A DNA stretch of 57,850 nt from Aporhodopirellula sallentina SM41 (GTDB lineage Bacteria; Planctomycetota; Planctomycetia; Pirellulales; Pirellulaceae): NCBI RefSeq assembly GCF_000346505.1, contig NZ_ANOH01000065.1, forward strand, positions 1 to 57,850. Reading direction: 5' to 3'. Below, piece by piece: positions 43,209 to 52,461 of the stretch (position 1 is its first letter; every line of letters starts with the position of its first letter). The notes under the pieces were generated by a model. That model ran no database searches. It was not told where the DNA came from and saw only the letters and a program-made list of their open reading frames with translations. Position numbers and translations under genes: made by a program.

Positions 43209-46200
43209 CACGGGGACAACAACCGATCAAACAACTCTCGGTTCGATTTCCGTGTCTCCTCGCAGCGCCGAACAACTTCGCCGGGACTGGCCAAATTCAA
43301 CAGCACAGCCAACTGTTTCATCTCGAGCGTGTTCACACCACCATCGGCGGATAGCGGTAACTCATGTCGCGCCGCGGTACCGATCAATCGCAACTTAGCC
43401 TCGAGCGTACGCAAGAAGCGGTAGTTTTCGATGAGTTTCTCGGCGTCGGCACGATCGTAAATCCCCGCATCGACGAGTTCGTTGAGGGCCGGAACGATGC
43501 CAGTCGCGATCCGTGGCATTCCGGCACGCGAAGACTTCAGGATGCCTGCCGCCACAATGCACTGCACGTCAACGGTCCCTCCGACTCCACGCTTCAGGTT
43601 GCCTGGCGTGGCGGTTGATTCGCTGCGATGTCGCAGGGCTTTCATTTCCGCAAAATGACTCTCTCGCCAGGGGGTCTGCTCGATCGCGTTGCGAATCGCT
43701 TCGTCGGCCAGTTCTCGAGCCTCCCGGGATCCCGTGCATGGCCTCGCCTGACACAACGCGACCCGCTGCCAGAGCGGTGCACCGCCGTGACGAAACGGTT
43801 TGGCAAACTGCTGGATCGAATGAGTCAAAACGGTTTCGTCCGCACCACGAGCGAACGGCATGTCGACCTCATACAACCGTCCGGTTTCTGAATCGATGGT
43901 TCGAACGGCACTCTGTGCCAACTGGTTGAAAAACTGCCGGTTCGAAAGAGTCGTCCGCGGGCCACCGACTCGCCGTTTTGTTTCCCCTTCGGCGGTATAC
44001 AGAAACGTTAAATCAAGATCGCTGTGATAGTTGGGATCACGCCCGCCGAATTTTCCGAGAGCGATTGCGACCAACTCCACCGGATTGCCGTCCGAATCAA
44101 CCGGATCACCAAATCTCGCGGCGAGCTTTTCTTGCTCATGCTCGATCACACGCCGCAAACACGCATCCGCCGTATCGCTCAACGATCCGCCGATCGTCTC
44201 CACGGTCTCTTTGCCGAGGAAGTCACGAACACCGATCATTAGATGGCAACTGGCTTTGAACGTTTGCAAAATCGGTTGCAGATCATCCGCCGCCTGACAC
44301 AAGCGGATCGTTTGCATGTCGAGACGCTCGGCACTGGGCAGACGGTCCATGATCAACGAATCGACGAGTTCATCGATCATGCCCGGATTCTCGATCAGAA
44401 TCCCGGTCAAATACGGCGCCAAGGAACACAACCGGATCATCAGCGACAAGGTTGCGTGATTGGTACCTAGCAGTTCCCACAGAGTTGCCTTGGCACCAAT
44501 CGAATCGGTCACCTCGACGAGTCGAGCGAGGGTTTTATCCGGTGCCGGAGTCGTCGCAATCTCTCGCAGCAGGGCGGGAGCGACGCCAGCAAAGAAGTGA
44601 CGACAACGTCGCGGCGACAAGAACGAGACGGTTTCGTGGCTCAGCGCAGAGAGATTGTCGATCGCACGTTCAATCTCCTTGAAACCGTGCCCCTTCAAGA
44701 CCGCCGCGTAGGCGTCGAGATCGGGATCGGGGTCAAGAATCAATTCGGTTTCGATCTCCACCGCGTCGACGTCACTGCGATCAGCGACACTGACCGCATC
44801 GGCGGGTGAAGCGTTCGTGTCGGACGAAACAACCGGCTTGGCCGCCACGTCTTGGACCATCAAGTGATTGATGATCTTGCGGTTGACCTCAAACGTTTCG
44901 GCAAGCAACTGTTCAAACCGGGGCCGATCACCATAGGCGAGTGCCCCGACCTCCGGCTTGGAACCCTCGGGCAGACGGACGCCCAAACGCCACGCCAATC
45001 GGGTACGAACGTCAGCGTCATCGGGTAGGTGGGTCACGCGATGATCAAACAGAACCGCGAGGTGGTGTTCCAAACGACACAACCGCGCGTGATTTTCCGA
45101 CAGGATCGACGCCTCCTGCTGAGTCAAACAACCATGACGATTGAGCGCCGCGATGGCTTCGAGAGTCCCCGTTACCCGCACCTCGGGCAATTCGCCGCCA
45201 TGGAGCAACTGCAGGAACTGAATCGTCAACTCAATATCACGTCGCCCACCCGGACAGTCGGCGATTGGTGTTCCCTGCTCGGTATCGGGCGACAGGGCCC
45301 GTTTTTCGAGCTTGCGACGTAGCACGCGGATGTCGGCAATTTCACTCCGGCTGAGCAAGCGATGATAGACCCACGGTTCGATCCGCTTGAGAAACCGATC
45401 GCCGAGTTCTCGATTTCCTGCGGCCACACGAGCTTTGACGAACGCAAGACGATGAGACGTTTGATTCTCACGCTCGAAGTACGCGGCCGCCGTGACGGCA
45501 TCGTGAAAATCGATCTGCCGTGACGCGGATTCGCTGCCACGCGTGTAGTCGCTCAAACGCTGCGTGTCCGAACCGGACATGTCTTCGCCGGGCTGCGGAA
45601 CGAACCTCAAATTGATCGACACGACCGGTGCGCGGTTGGAGCCGAGAAGGCTTATTAATCCGGACGCAATCTGCCGGTTGAATTTGAGGTGACTCTCGTT
45701 CTTGCGATCGATCTGGTCGCAGAGCAACAACAGATCGAGTGGAGAGTCATACCCGATCTCCTCTCCTCCATAATTGCCCAACGCGACGATCGAGTATTCC
45801 GGTTTGGTGCCATCGATTCGCTGCGGGTAGTGCAATCGCTCGGCGGTCTGTTGGATCGTAAACTCCAACGCGGACGACAGAACCGCATCGGTCAGATGGC
45901 TGATTTGACGTGCGGCGCGGTCGGGTGGCAATCCTCGCACAAACTCACCGTAGGCGATTCGCAACATCTCACGGCCCGCGTATCGCCGGATCGCGACGGC
46001 AGCCCGCGGGATCGAAGCGATGTTGCGTAGCTCGCTGCCGAGCTCATCACTGAGCAACTCTCGCGACGTGGGCCGACCGTCGCTCGCCCGGAGCAGGTCG
46101 AAGCTCTCGGGATCGCTGATCAACAGTTCCGCGATCGAATTGCTGGTCGAGAGCACCTGCAAAAGAGCGGGCAGGGCCTGCGGATCGCGTTCAAAGAGTG

Positions 46201-46438
46201 CGAGCAGCGACGTGGGGCTCCGAGACACCTCCACAAAACGGGCCAACCATCGAACTCCATCATCCGGAGAATCGATCGCCCCGAGGTGCTCGTGGAGCAA
46301 ACTCCACAACTGCGTCAACAGATCCTCCGACGCTCCGCTCGAGGCGATTTCCCGGAGAGACCGAAGCGCCGATGGGGCGTCGCCAAAGATCGAATCGTCG
46401 AGCGGTTGAAACTCGACCCAAGGGTTCATGGCATTCAT
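43208..46438 (-). CDS. glnE: Glutamine synthetase adenylyltransferase, GlnE-like
   Basis: The 1076-residue protein has the two-part GlnE layout, each half with a nucleotidyltransferase domain followed by a helical PII-uridylyl-linked domain. GlnE adjusts glutamine synthetase by adding and removing AMP. The C-terminal, adenylylating domain has an intact metal motif GGRDPNYHSDLDLTFLY (about residue 800). The N-terminal, deadenylylating domain has GGEEIGYDSPLDLLLLC (about residue 228): Pro replaces the first Asp of the usual Ser-Asp-x-Asp. The protein is also longer than the ~950 residues of E. coli GlnE. No glnA or PII gene is nearby. A short frame upstream overlaps its start as ATGA. Confidence 0.9.
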   Translation of the reverse strand: MNAMNPWVEFQPLDDSIFGDAPSALRSLREIASSGASEDLLTQLWSLLHEHLGAIDSPDDGVRWLARFVEVSRSPTSLLALFERDPQALPALLQVLSTSNSIAELLISDPESFDLLRASDGRPTSRELLSDELGSELRNIASIPRAAVAIRRYAGREMLRIAYGEFVRGLPPDRAARQISHLTDAVLSSALEFTIQQTAERLHYPQRIDGTKPEYSIVALGNYGGEEIGYDSPLDLLLLCDQIDRKNESHLKFNRQIASGLISLLGSNRAPVVSINLRFVPQPGEDMSGSDTQRLSDYTRGSESASRQIDFHDAVTAAAYFERENQTSHRLAFVKARVAAGNRELGDRFLKRIEPWVYHRLLSRSEIADIRVLRRKLEKRALSPDTEQGTPIADCPGGRRDIELTIQFLQLLHGGELPEVRVTGTLEAIAALNRHGCLTQQEASILSENHARLCRLEHHLAVLFDHRVTHLPDDADVRTRLAWRLGVRLPEGSKPEVGALAYGDRPRFEQLLAETFEVNRKIINHLMVQDVAAKPVVSSDTNASPADAVSVADRSDVDAVEIETELILDPDPDLDAYAAVLKGHGFKEIERAIDNLSALSHETVSFLSPRRCRHFFAGVAPALLREIATTPAPDKTLARLVEVTDSIGAKATLWELLGTNHATLSLMIRLCSLAPYLTGILIENPGMIDELVDSLIMDRLPSAERLDMQTIRLCQAADDLQPILQTFKASCHLMIGVRDFLGKETVETIGGSLSDTADACLRRVIEHEQEKLAARFGDPVDSDGNPVELVAIALGKFGGRDPNYHSDLDLTFLYTAEGETKRRVGGPRTTLSNRQFFNQLAQSAVRTIDSETGRLYEVDMPFARGADETVLTHSIQQFAKPFRHGGAPLWQRVALCQARPCTGSREARELADEAIRNAIEQTPWRESHFAEMKALRHRSESTATPGNLKRGVGGTVDVQCIVAAGILKSSRAGMPRIATGIVPALNELVDAGIYDRADAEKLIENYRFLRTLEAKLRLIGTAARHELPLSADGGVNTLEMKQLAVLLNLASPGEVVRRCEETRKSNRELFDRLLSP

Positions 46439-47138
46439 GAGAACCGCTCCCCCGCACCGAGTGGCATCACGAAAAAGGGTTCAGTAAAGGATTCTTCTGC
46501 ATCCATCGTTCCGTATGTGTGCAAGCAAGTGCTTCCTGTCATGTGGATTGGGAACTTTCTCAACGTCGGGTGCGTCAAACGAATTGCGCCGGCGTATGAG
46601 TCGATCCCCCCAAAAACCTCCAAAAGAGCGTTTCTGGGTGGGTTCGTATTCATATCGCACGTCGCTGAGAGGGTGGTTTGCTGAGGTTCCTCCGCCCACT
46701 TTTTCGATTCGCAACATGATTCGCAAACCAACAAAGTAACGACCACCCACAATCGGAGTTTAGACGGGCGCGAAAGATTCTTGTAGCAGTGTCGTTTTTC
46801 GCATTGAAAACGAGGCTTTCCTAGCTATGCCGCGAAACCTGACCTACTTTTTTTACATGCGAAGACGGGGGGAACGTCGAGAGCATTGAACAACGGGACG
46901 TTGAACCAAGTGTGGGGAATCCATCAGGTGTTGCACGAACGCAACATCACGATGAATGGACGCCACACTTTTCGCCGCATGCACCTCCTCCCCACAGGCG
47001 AGACTTCTTGCCTAACCTCTTTCGTGACAACAGCTTGCAATGATTTATGCTTTGCCCCAATCGTCTGATGGCACTGACCGTGCTTGGTTCCTTCCCTCGA
47101 ACCGCTTTGAGAAACAACCGGGTAACGAGGAAAGCTTG
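46439..47138. other. Long divergent intergenic region before the primary sigma gene
   Basis: About 700 bases separate glnE and the sigma gene. Several short frames occur. One on the minus strand ends at 46435 in an ATGA overlap with glnE but has only a TTG or GTG start and no known motif, so I do not call it as a gene. I see no RNA gene. A T-rich stretch at about 46850 may belong to the sigma-gene promoter region. Confidence 0.4.
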
Positions 47139-48728
47139 ATGGGCAAAAAATTCAGCAGCCGCAGTTTGCAGGATGACGCATTCGACGCCGAAGATTCCGT
47201 CTCCCGACGCTCCCGAACGATGGGGCAGGAATTTGCAGACGCGATCTCCGACGACGCTGACCTCGCGATTTTGTCGGAAGACGAACTGCTGGCCCGCCGC
47301 GAAGAAATCCCGAACGATCCGACCGAAGACCCGGTTCGCATGTACCTGATGCAAATGGGCCAAATCCCGTTGCTCACGCGAGACCAGGAAATCTCCGCCG
47401 CGGTCCAAATCGAAGCGACCCGCGACCGATACCGCCATTGCATGATGGCGACTGACTTTATGCTGCAGGCCGCCTTGAAGTTGCTGCAGCAGGTTCGCGA
47501 CAAGCAACTGCGACTGGACCGCACGATCGAAGTCAGCGTGACCAACGCGTCGGAGAAGAAGGCGATCATGAAACGGATCGTCCCCAACACCCGCACCCTG
47601 GGCCACCTGTTGGCACAGAATCGTGGTGACTTCCTGATCGCGATCAACAAGTCGCAGCCGATGCGTCGCCGTCGTGCCGCATGGAAGAACCTCGTCGTTC
47701 GACGAAACAAAGCCGTCCGGTTGGTCGAGGAAATGAACCTGCGAACCAACAAACTGCAGCCGATCTTCGAAAAACTGCGTCGCAGTGCCGAACGCATGAC
47801 CGAAATCCGCAGCATTCTCGCCGAACCAGAACGATTGGCCATGCCTGGCATGCCGACCGAAGAGGAACTGCGTGGCGAACTGCGATACCTGATGCGACTG
47901 ACCTACGAAACACCTCGTACCTTGAAACGACGCGTCGACCGCTGTGACAGCCTGCGGGATGACTACGATGCCGCCAAGCGTGTGTTGTCGGCAGGTAACC
48001 TCCGTTTGGTTGTTTCGATCGCCAAGAAATACCGCAACCGTGGCCTTTCATTCCTGGACCTGATCCAGGAAGGAAACACGGGCCTGATGCGTGCGGTCGA
48101 TAAATTCGAACACGCCCGCGGTTACAAGTTCAGCACATACGCCACGTGGTGGATTCGCCAAGCGATCACGCGTGCGATTGCGGACCAAAGCCGCACGATC
48201 CGTGTGCCCGTGCACATGATCGACACGATGAACAAGATCCGCCAAATCACCCGCGATCTGGTTCAGGAACACGGCCGCGAACCCACCCCGGAAGAGGTCT
48301 GTGCTCGCAGCGGTTTGACACTCGACGACACCCGCGTGATTTTGAAGATGAGCCGCCAACCGCTCTCGCTCGACCAACCGGTCGGCGATCATGAGGACAG
48401 CGCGTTCGGCGAGTTTCTCCAAGACCATCGGGACCAAGACCCGCTCGTCGAAACCAACCGAGAGGCTCTCAAACGGCAAATCGATTTGGCCATGGAAACG
48501 CTCAACTACCGCGAGCGTGAGATCCTGCGACTGCGTTACGGCCTCGCCGACGGATACACCTACACTCTCGAGGAAGTCGGCCGCATCTTCCAAGTGACCC
48601 GCGAACGCGTCCGCCAAATCGAGAGCAAAGCGGTTCGAAAACTGCAACAACCGTATCGGGCGAAATCGCTGGTGAGCTTCTTGGATGGAGCCGAACTGAT
48701 GCTGTTCGAGGGTAGCGAAGCCGTATAG
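47139..48728 (+). CDS. rpoD: Primary RNA polymerase sigma factor
   Basis: The 529-residue protein is a sigma-70 housekeeping factor. Region 1.2 is [21 protein letters not shown], a non-conserved region of moderate length follows, then regions 2-3 with [20 protein letters not shown] and [20 protein letters not shown], and region 4 with [20 protein letters not shown], which binds the -35 element. Region 1.1 is short and acidic ([19 protein letters not shown]). The frame opens at 47040, but the ATG at 47139 has GAGG nine bases upstream and starts [13 protein letters not shown], so it is the better start. It is the only large sigma-70 in the window. Confidence 0.93.
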   Translation: MGKKFSSRSLQDDAFDAEDSVSRRSRTMGQEFADAISDDADLAILSEDELLARREEIPNDPTEDPVRMYLMQMGQIPLLTRDQEISAAVQIEATRDRYRHCMMATDFMLQAALKLLQQVRDKQLRLDRTIEVSVTNASEKKAIMKRIVPNTRTLGHLLAQNRGDFLIAINKSQPMRRRRAAWKNLVVRRNKAVRLVEEMNLRTNKLQPIFEKLRRSAERMTEIRSILAEPERLAMPGMPTEEELRGELRYLMRLTYETPRTLKRRVDRCDSLRDDYDAAKRVLSAGNLRLVVSIAKKYRNRGLSFLDLIQEGNTGLMRAVDKFEHARGYKFSTYATWWIRQAITRAIADQSRTIRVPVHMIDTMNKIRQITRDLVQEHGREPTPEEVCARSGLTLDDTRVILKMSRQPLSLDQPVGDHEDSAFGEFLQDHRDQDPLVETNREALKRQIDLAMETLNYREREILRLRYGLADGYTYTLEEVGRIFQVTRERVRQIESKAVRKLQQPYRAKSLVSFLDGAELMLFEGSEAV

Positions 48729-49145
48729 ATCGGCGGTTGTTACCGGAAGAACGTTCCTCAGCGACAATCAAAAACCGTGCGTCCACCTCGATTCCGCACG
48801 GATATCGCACTGCGATTTCGAATTGTCGCGGCGTCCCCGTTTGCCGACACCGACGTGGGTGCCTATGCTGATCAGGCGACAGTGTGGATTCAGCCGTGGG
48901 GCGGAATCATCCGTGGTTCCAAATCACATCCGTGGTTCCCAATCAACGGTGGGGCTGAAAAATCAGGACACTCTGGTTGAGTGCCCATCGGTCCCCAAGA
49001 TTTGCCCTGAACGGATTAGCCTCGGTTCCCAATCGCCGACCGGTGGCTCGTTCGTGGACTCCTCGATCCTGATTTCCACGCAGATCGGATCTCACCTGTC
49101 GCCCTGATTTCACCTCTCGTGCTCGCCACTTCCTGAGACAGCGCC
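48729..49145. other. Intergenic region with a short direct repeat
   Basis: About 420 bases between the sigma gene and the small 49.1-kb gene. Apart from the direct repeat listed next I see no gene, RNA or clear terminator. Confidence 0.45.
48906..48945. repeat. Direct repeat, 19-20-base unit
   Basis: ATCCGTGGTTCCAAATCAC is followed at once by ATCCGTGGTTCCCAATCAAC. A third, partial match (CGGTTCCCAATCG) lies about 80 bases on, near 49023-49035. Confidence 0.6.
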
Positions 49146-49472
49146 ATGCCTTTGTTCGAAATCGAAACCGACGCTCACATCATCATCACCTGGGCCGACG
49201 ACGAGTCCTCGGCACAAGAGGTTGTCGACGACGCCTATCCCGAGGACGAAGTCCTGCGGGTGACCAAGCGGCCTCGCGATTCGTGGGTCATCAGCAAGGG
49301 TGCCCTCGGCCTGACCGATCGCACACTCGATCCCTGCATGATCGCCCGTGACTGCCTGAGCAAATCTGCGGGCGATAAAGTCAACGCGATCCGGCTGTAC
49401 CGGATGGAAACCGGATGCGACGTCGACCAGGCTCGTCGTGCGATCGAATCCAACATGGTCATGGGATGGTAG
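49146..49472 (+). CDS. Small protein with L7/L12-like C-terminal motif
   Basis: The 108-residue acidic soluble protein starts MPLFEIETDAHIIITWAD. Its last 30 residues (VNAIRLYRMETGCDVDQAR) resemble the C-terminal helix-turn-helix of ribosomal protein L7/L12 and of small proteins that carry that fold (pattern IxLYRxxTGxxLxxA). There is no signal peptide or membrane segment. I do not know its function. It lies about 120 bases before a large lipoprotein/membrane protein gene on the same strand. The start is the ATG at 49146, four bases after ACAGCGCC with no clear ribosome binding site. Confidence 0.7.
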   Translation: MPLFEIETDAHIIITWADDESSAQEVVDDAYPEDEVLRVTKRPRDSWVISKGALGLTDRTLDPCMIARDCLSKSAGDKVNAIRLYRMETGCDVDQARRAIESNMVMGW

Positions 49473-49588
49473 CATGGTTATGGCGTGGTAGCCCGCTCTC
49501 GCGAGCGTGCACCCATGCCGTAGGCGATCTCCCAACATCACCGGCTCGACGCCGCGAGCCCGAGCCAATCTCTTGCCCGCGAGCCTCC

Positions 49589-52288
49589 ATGGTCCATCCC
49601 GACACGGACGTCTGTCATCACCGACACCGATGGTGGTGGATGCTCGTCCTTCTCCCGTTGATCGTCGGATGCGACGGTTGCCGTTTCAATCAGGGAAGCG
49701 AGGAGGATGCCGAGCAACTGAAGCAAAAATTGCCGGATATCACCTCGCGGCCGCCGCAGGCGTACCCCATGTCGCGACCGGACGCGGGTAACAACAACCA
49801 AATCAACGGAGCGGTCAAACCAGGACACTGGATCAGTGCGGAGTTCACCATCCGCAGCAACGGGGAAGACCGACGCGGAGTCGTTCAATCACGCGCAAAA
49901 GTCAATCGGTCGAGGATCAGCCTGGACGATGAGATTGCCGCGGGGCTCGCCGAGGCAGAAATACCCGAATCCATCATCGTTCGCCGGCCCGCGGTGCTGC
50001 CCAAAGGCCAACGACGTCGACTCGACACGCGACTGCTCGTACCGACAAACGGCAGTCGAACATTCGAATCCGTCCAATTCACAGGCGAACTGATTTCCAA
50101 CGACACCGCCGGCCGGTACGGATTGCAGGAGTCCCGGTTTGCTGCACTTCAGGCACAGACATATTTCTTTGTCATTCTCACCGATCGGCCCGAACGCTTC
50201 ACCCGTTTGCAAACCTCCAACTGGGCGACCCCGTTTCGAAGCGAACAGGAGTTCGCCATCAAAGGGGACAACTATCGAATCGTCATTCCACCAACACAAG
50301 GTGTGATCCCAATCGCCGAAACCGCGTTGGACTGGACGTCGACGGCTGTTCTTCTGTGGGATGACGTCCCGGTCAATGCGTTAACGATGGGCCAGCGAAC
50401 TGCGGTTTTGGACTGGCTGCATTTCGGTGGCACCCTGATCGTCAACGGTCCCGCCGGTGCCGACTCTCTCGCTGACCGTGCTTTTCGTGAACTGATGCCG
50501 ATCGCATCGGACGGCGTCGAAGAACTCGACACCGATGCCGCCAAGACGTTCCTACGCTCGCACAACGTCGACACCGATCTCTCGGTCGCCTACGCCACCT
50601 CGGCAGTGGAACAGAACCAAGGGCAGGTCGCCGTTTCGGGAGAAAAACGTCCCGACGCCATGGAAGTCGGCGAAGGCGGACTGCTCGCAGAAAAACGAGC
50701 AGGACGCGGACGAGTGGTGCAGTGCCGTGTCGACTTGATGAGCGAATGGCTAACCTCGTGGCAGTCGTACGACAGTTTCTTCAACTCAGCGGTTCTCGCG
50801 CGACCACCTCGGGTATTCAGCCTCAGTGAACCCACCGCGTTCATGAACTCCATATCGTCAACGACTGATTCGCAGCCCGACGACGCCGAAGGTTCTGCCA
50901 ACCCAACAGAAGACGCGCTCGATGAATTGGCAACATTGCCTCCGGTTCGCCAAACCTTTGTTGGCGTCGAAAGCGAAGCGGTCTCGCCTTCGATCAACAC
51001 CTCCGTACGTTTCTTCTCTCGCGACTCGCGAATGCCCGGCCGAGTCGTCGACAACATCGCTGCCGACACCCCCGCTGCCGACAAAGCAGATCCAGACACC
51101 GAGGAACCCCAGGACGCCGTTGCCGACCACCCCGCGGCACCGGACGACCAGCCCGGTGAGATCACCGATGGATCCAACACCACCGTTGATACGAACGCCA
51201 TCGCGTCGCTGGCTCCTTGGATCTCGGCAGACGTCTGGGCTCACCCCGTCACGGGACTCGGCGGCTGGAAGAACGACAGCCCAATGGTGGCGTGGGGACG
51301 CGAACAGTTGCAGCAAGAGATTGGCTTGTCGATTCCCGATTCGGCTTTGGTATTCCGCAGCCTGCTGATCTATTTGCTTGTTTTGATCCCAATCAATTAC
51401 GTCGTATTCCGGTTGCTGGGGCGTTTGGAGTGGGCTTGGCTCGCCGTGGTCCCGCTGGCCATCCTTGGTGCCCTTTGGGTGGCCCGGGCGGCGCAGTTGG
51501 ACGTCGGTTTCGCTCGCAGCCGAAATGAATTGGCGATGCTCGAACTGCCCAAGGACTACTCCCGCGGACACCTCACACGTGTGATCGGTTTGTACAACTC
51601 GTTGGCGAGTCGGTACCGCGTCGACTTTGCGACCGCGGATGCGGCGATCGAAGTCGTTCGTTTGCGAGGCTCCGACAAAGACAACGAAGCGAACCTGTTT
51701 GGGCAAACCGATCCGGAAATGCAGTTCGGTTTTGAGAACGGCCCATCGCTCAACAACATCTCCGTCGGCAGTAACTCGTACGGGGTGCTTCACACCGAAC
51801 AGATCATCGACATCGACGGCCCCATTGGCATACAAGACGTTGCACCGGAGAACCAAAGCGATATCGAAAATGACGGATCGATTGACCGGAAATACCTAAC
51901 CAACGATTCCTCACTCGAACTACTCGACGTCATTGTTGTTCAACGCGACGCCGAAGGCACGATACGACTCGCGAGTCTAGGAACACTCTCGTCGGGCAGT
52001 CGCCAACAGATCCGTCTGAATCCTGCGAGCAATCTTGTCATCCCCGACGGATTGCCGATGGGGCTCACCGAATGGATCCAACGACTGCTCTCTCCCGGTA
52101 TCATTCCGCCGAACTCGGCTAGACTGATCGCTCGGGTCGAAACCCCACTCGGCGAACTTTCGATCACCCCAGATTGCAAACAAGTCCGATCGCAAACGCT
52201 GGTTTTCGCACACCTCGCCATGCCACCACGGCCGCCGGCGCTACATGATGTCAATCTCGTCCGCGACCTGATTCGCCCACGCCAATAG
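49589..52288 (+). CDS. Large lipoprotein-like membrane protein, putative ABC-associated
   Basis: From the chosen start the protein has 899 residues. The N-terminus has a basic/aromatic segment, a hydrophobic stretch and a lipobox-like LLPLIVGCDGC, with Cys28 as the likely lipid site. A long extracytoplasmic region follows, with an alpha/beta stretch AVLDWLHFGGTLIVNGPAG that recalls glutamine-amidotransferase-like or GldG-like domains, then an acidic Pro/Asp-rich linker (about 480-540). Around residues 585-640 are two membrane segments (SLLIYLLVLIPINYVVF and AWLAVVPLAILGALWVA), then a soluble beta-rich C-terminus. The ABC ATPase gene 170 bases downstream suggests a joint transport system. The frame is open to 49415, but the ATG at 49589 best fits the leader. 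Confidence 0.7.
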   Translation: MVHPDTDVCHHRHRWWWMLVLLPLIVGCDGCRFNQGSEEDAEQLKQKLPDITSRPPQAYPMSRPDAGNNNQINGAVKPGHWISAEFTIRSNGEDRRGVVQSRAKVNRSRISLDDEIAAGLAEAEIPESIIVRRPAVLPKGQRRRLDTRLLVPTNGSRTFESVQFTGELISNDTAGRYGLQESRFAALQAQTYFFVILTDRPERFTRLQTSNWATPFRSEQEFAIKGDNYRIVIPPTQGVIPIAETALDWTSTAVLLWDDVPVNALTMGQRTAVLDWLHFGGTLIVNGPAGADSLADRAFRELMPIASDGVEELDTDAAKTFLRSHNVDTDLSVAYATSAVEQNQGQVAVSGEKRPDAMEVGEGGLLAEKRAGRGRVVQCRVDLMSEWLTSWQSYDSFFNSAVLARPPRVFSLSEPTAFMNSISSTTDSQPDDAEGSANPTEDALDELATLPPVRQTFVGVESEAVSPSINTSVRFFSRDSRMPGRVVDNIAADTPAADKADPDTEEPQDAVADHPAAPDDQPGEITDGSNTTVDTNAIASLAPWISADVWAHPVTGLGGWKNDSPMVAWGREQLQQEIGLSIPDSALVFRSLLIYLLVLIPINYVVFRLLGRLEWAWLAVVPLAILGALWVARAAQLDVGFARSRNELAMLELPKDYSRGHLTRVIGLYNSLASRYRVDFATADAAIEVVRLRGSDKDNEANLFGQTDPEMQFGFENGPSLNNISVGSNSYGVLHTEQIIDIDGPIGIQDVAPENQSDIENDGSIDRKYLTNDSSLELLDVIVVQRDAEGTIRLASLGTLSSGSRQQIRLNPASNLVIPDGLPMGLTEWIQRLLSPGIIPPNSARLIARVETPLGELSITPDCKQVRSQTLVFAHLAMPPRPPALHDVNLVRDLIRPRQ

Positions 52289-52461
52289 CGTCACGCCGCC
52301 CCAGTGCATGTGCCCGAGTTGCGTGTGACCGCGAGGTGGGCTGAACACGGACGCGAAACAAACTGCTACCATCAGGTTGATCGCGACCTTCCGACACACA
52401 GGCCGTTTCCCCAAGGCCACCTGCCCACGCATCGCCCACCGAAGATTTCAAAGACACCTGC

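Noticed and set aside
49480-49535. A possible third palindrome family around CGCTCTCGCGAGCG
   Set aside because: The stem is only five base pairs and I found no second copy in the window.
50858-51856. A 332-codon minus-strand frame within the 49.6-52.3 kb gene
   Set aside because: It lies opposite a gene with a leader and membrane segments in the right frame.
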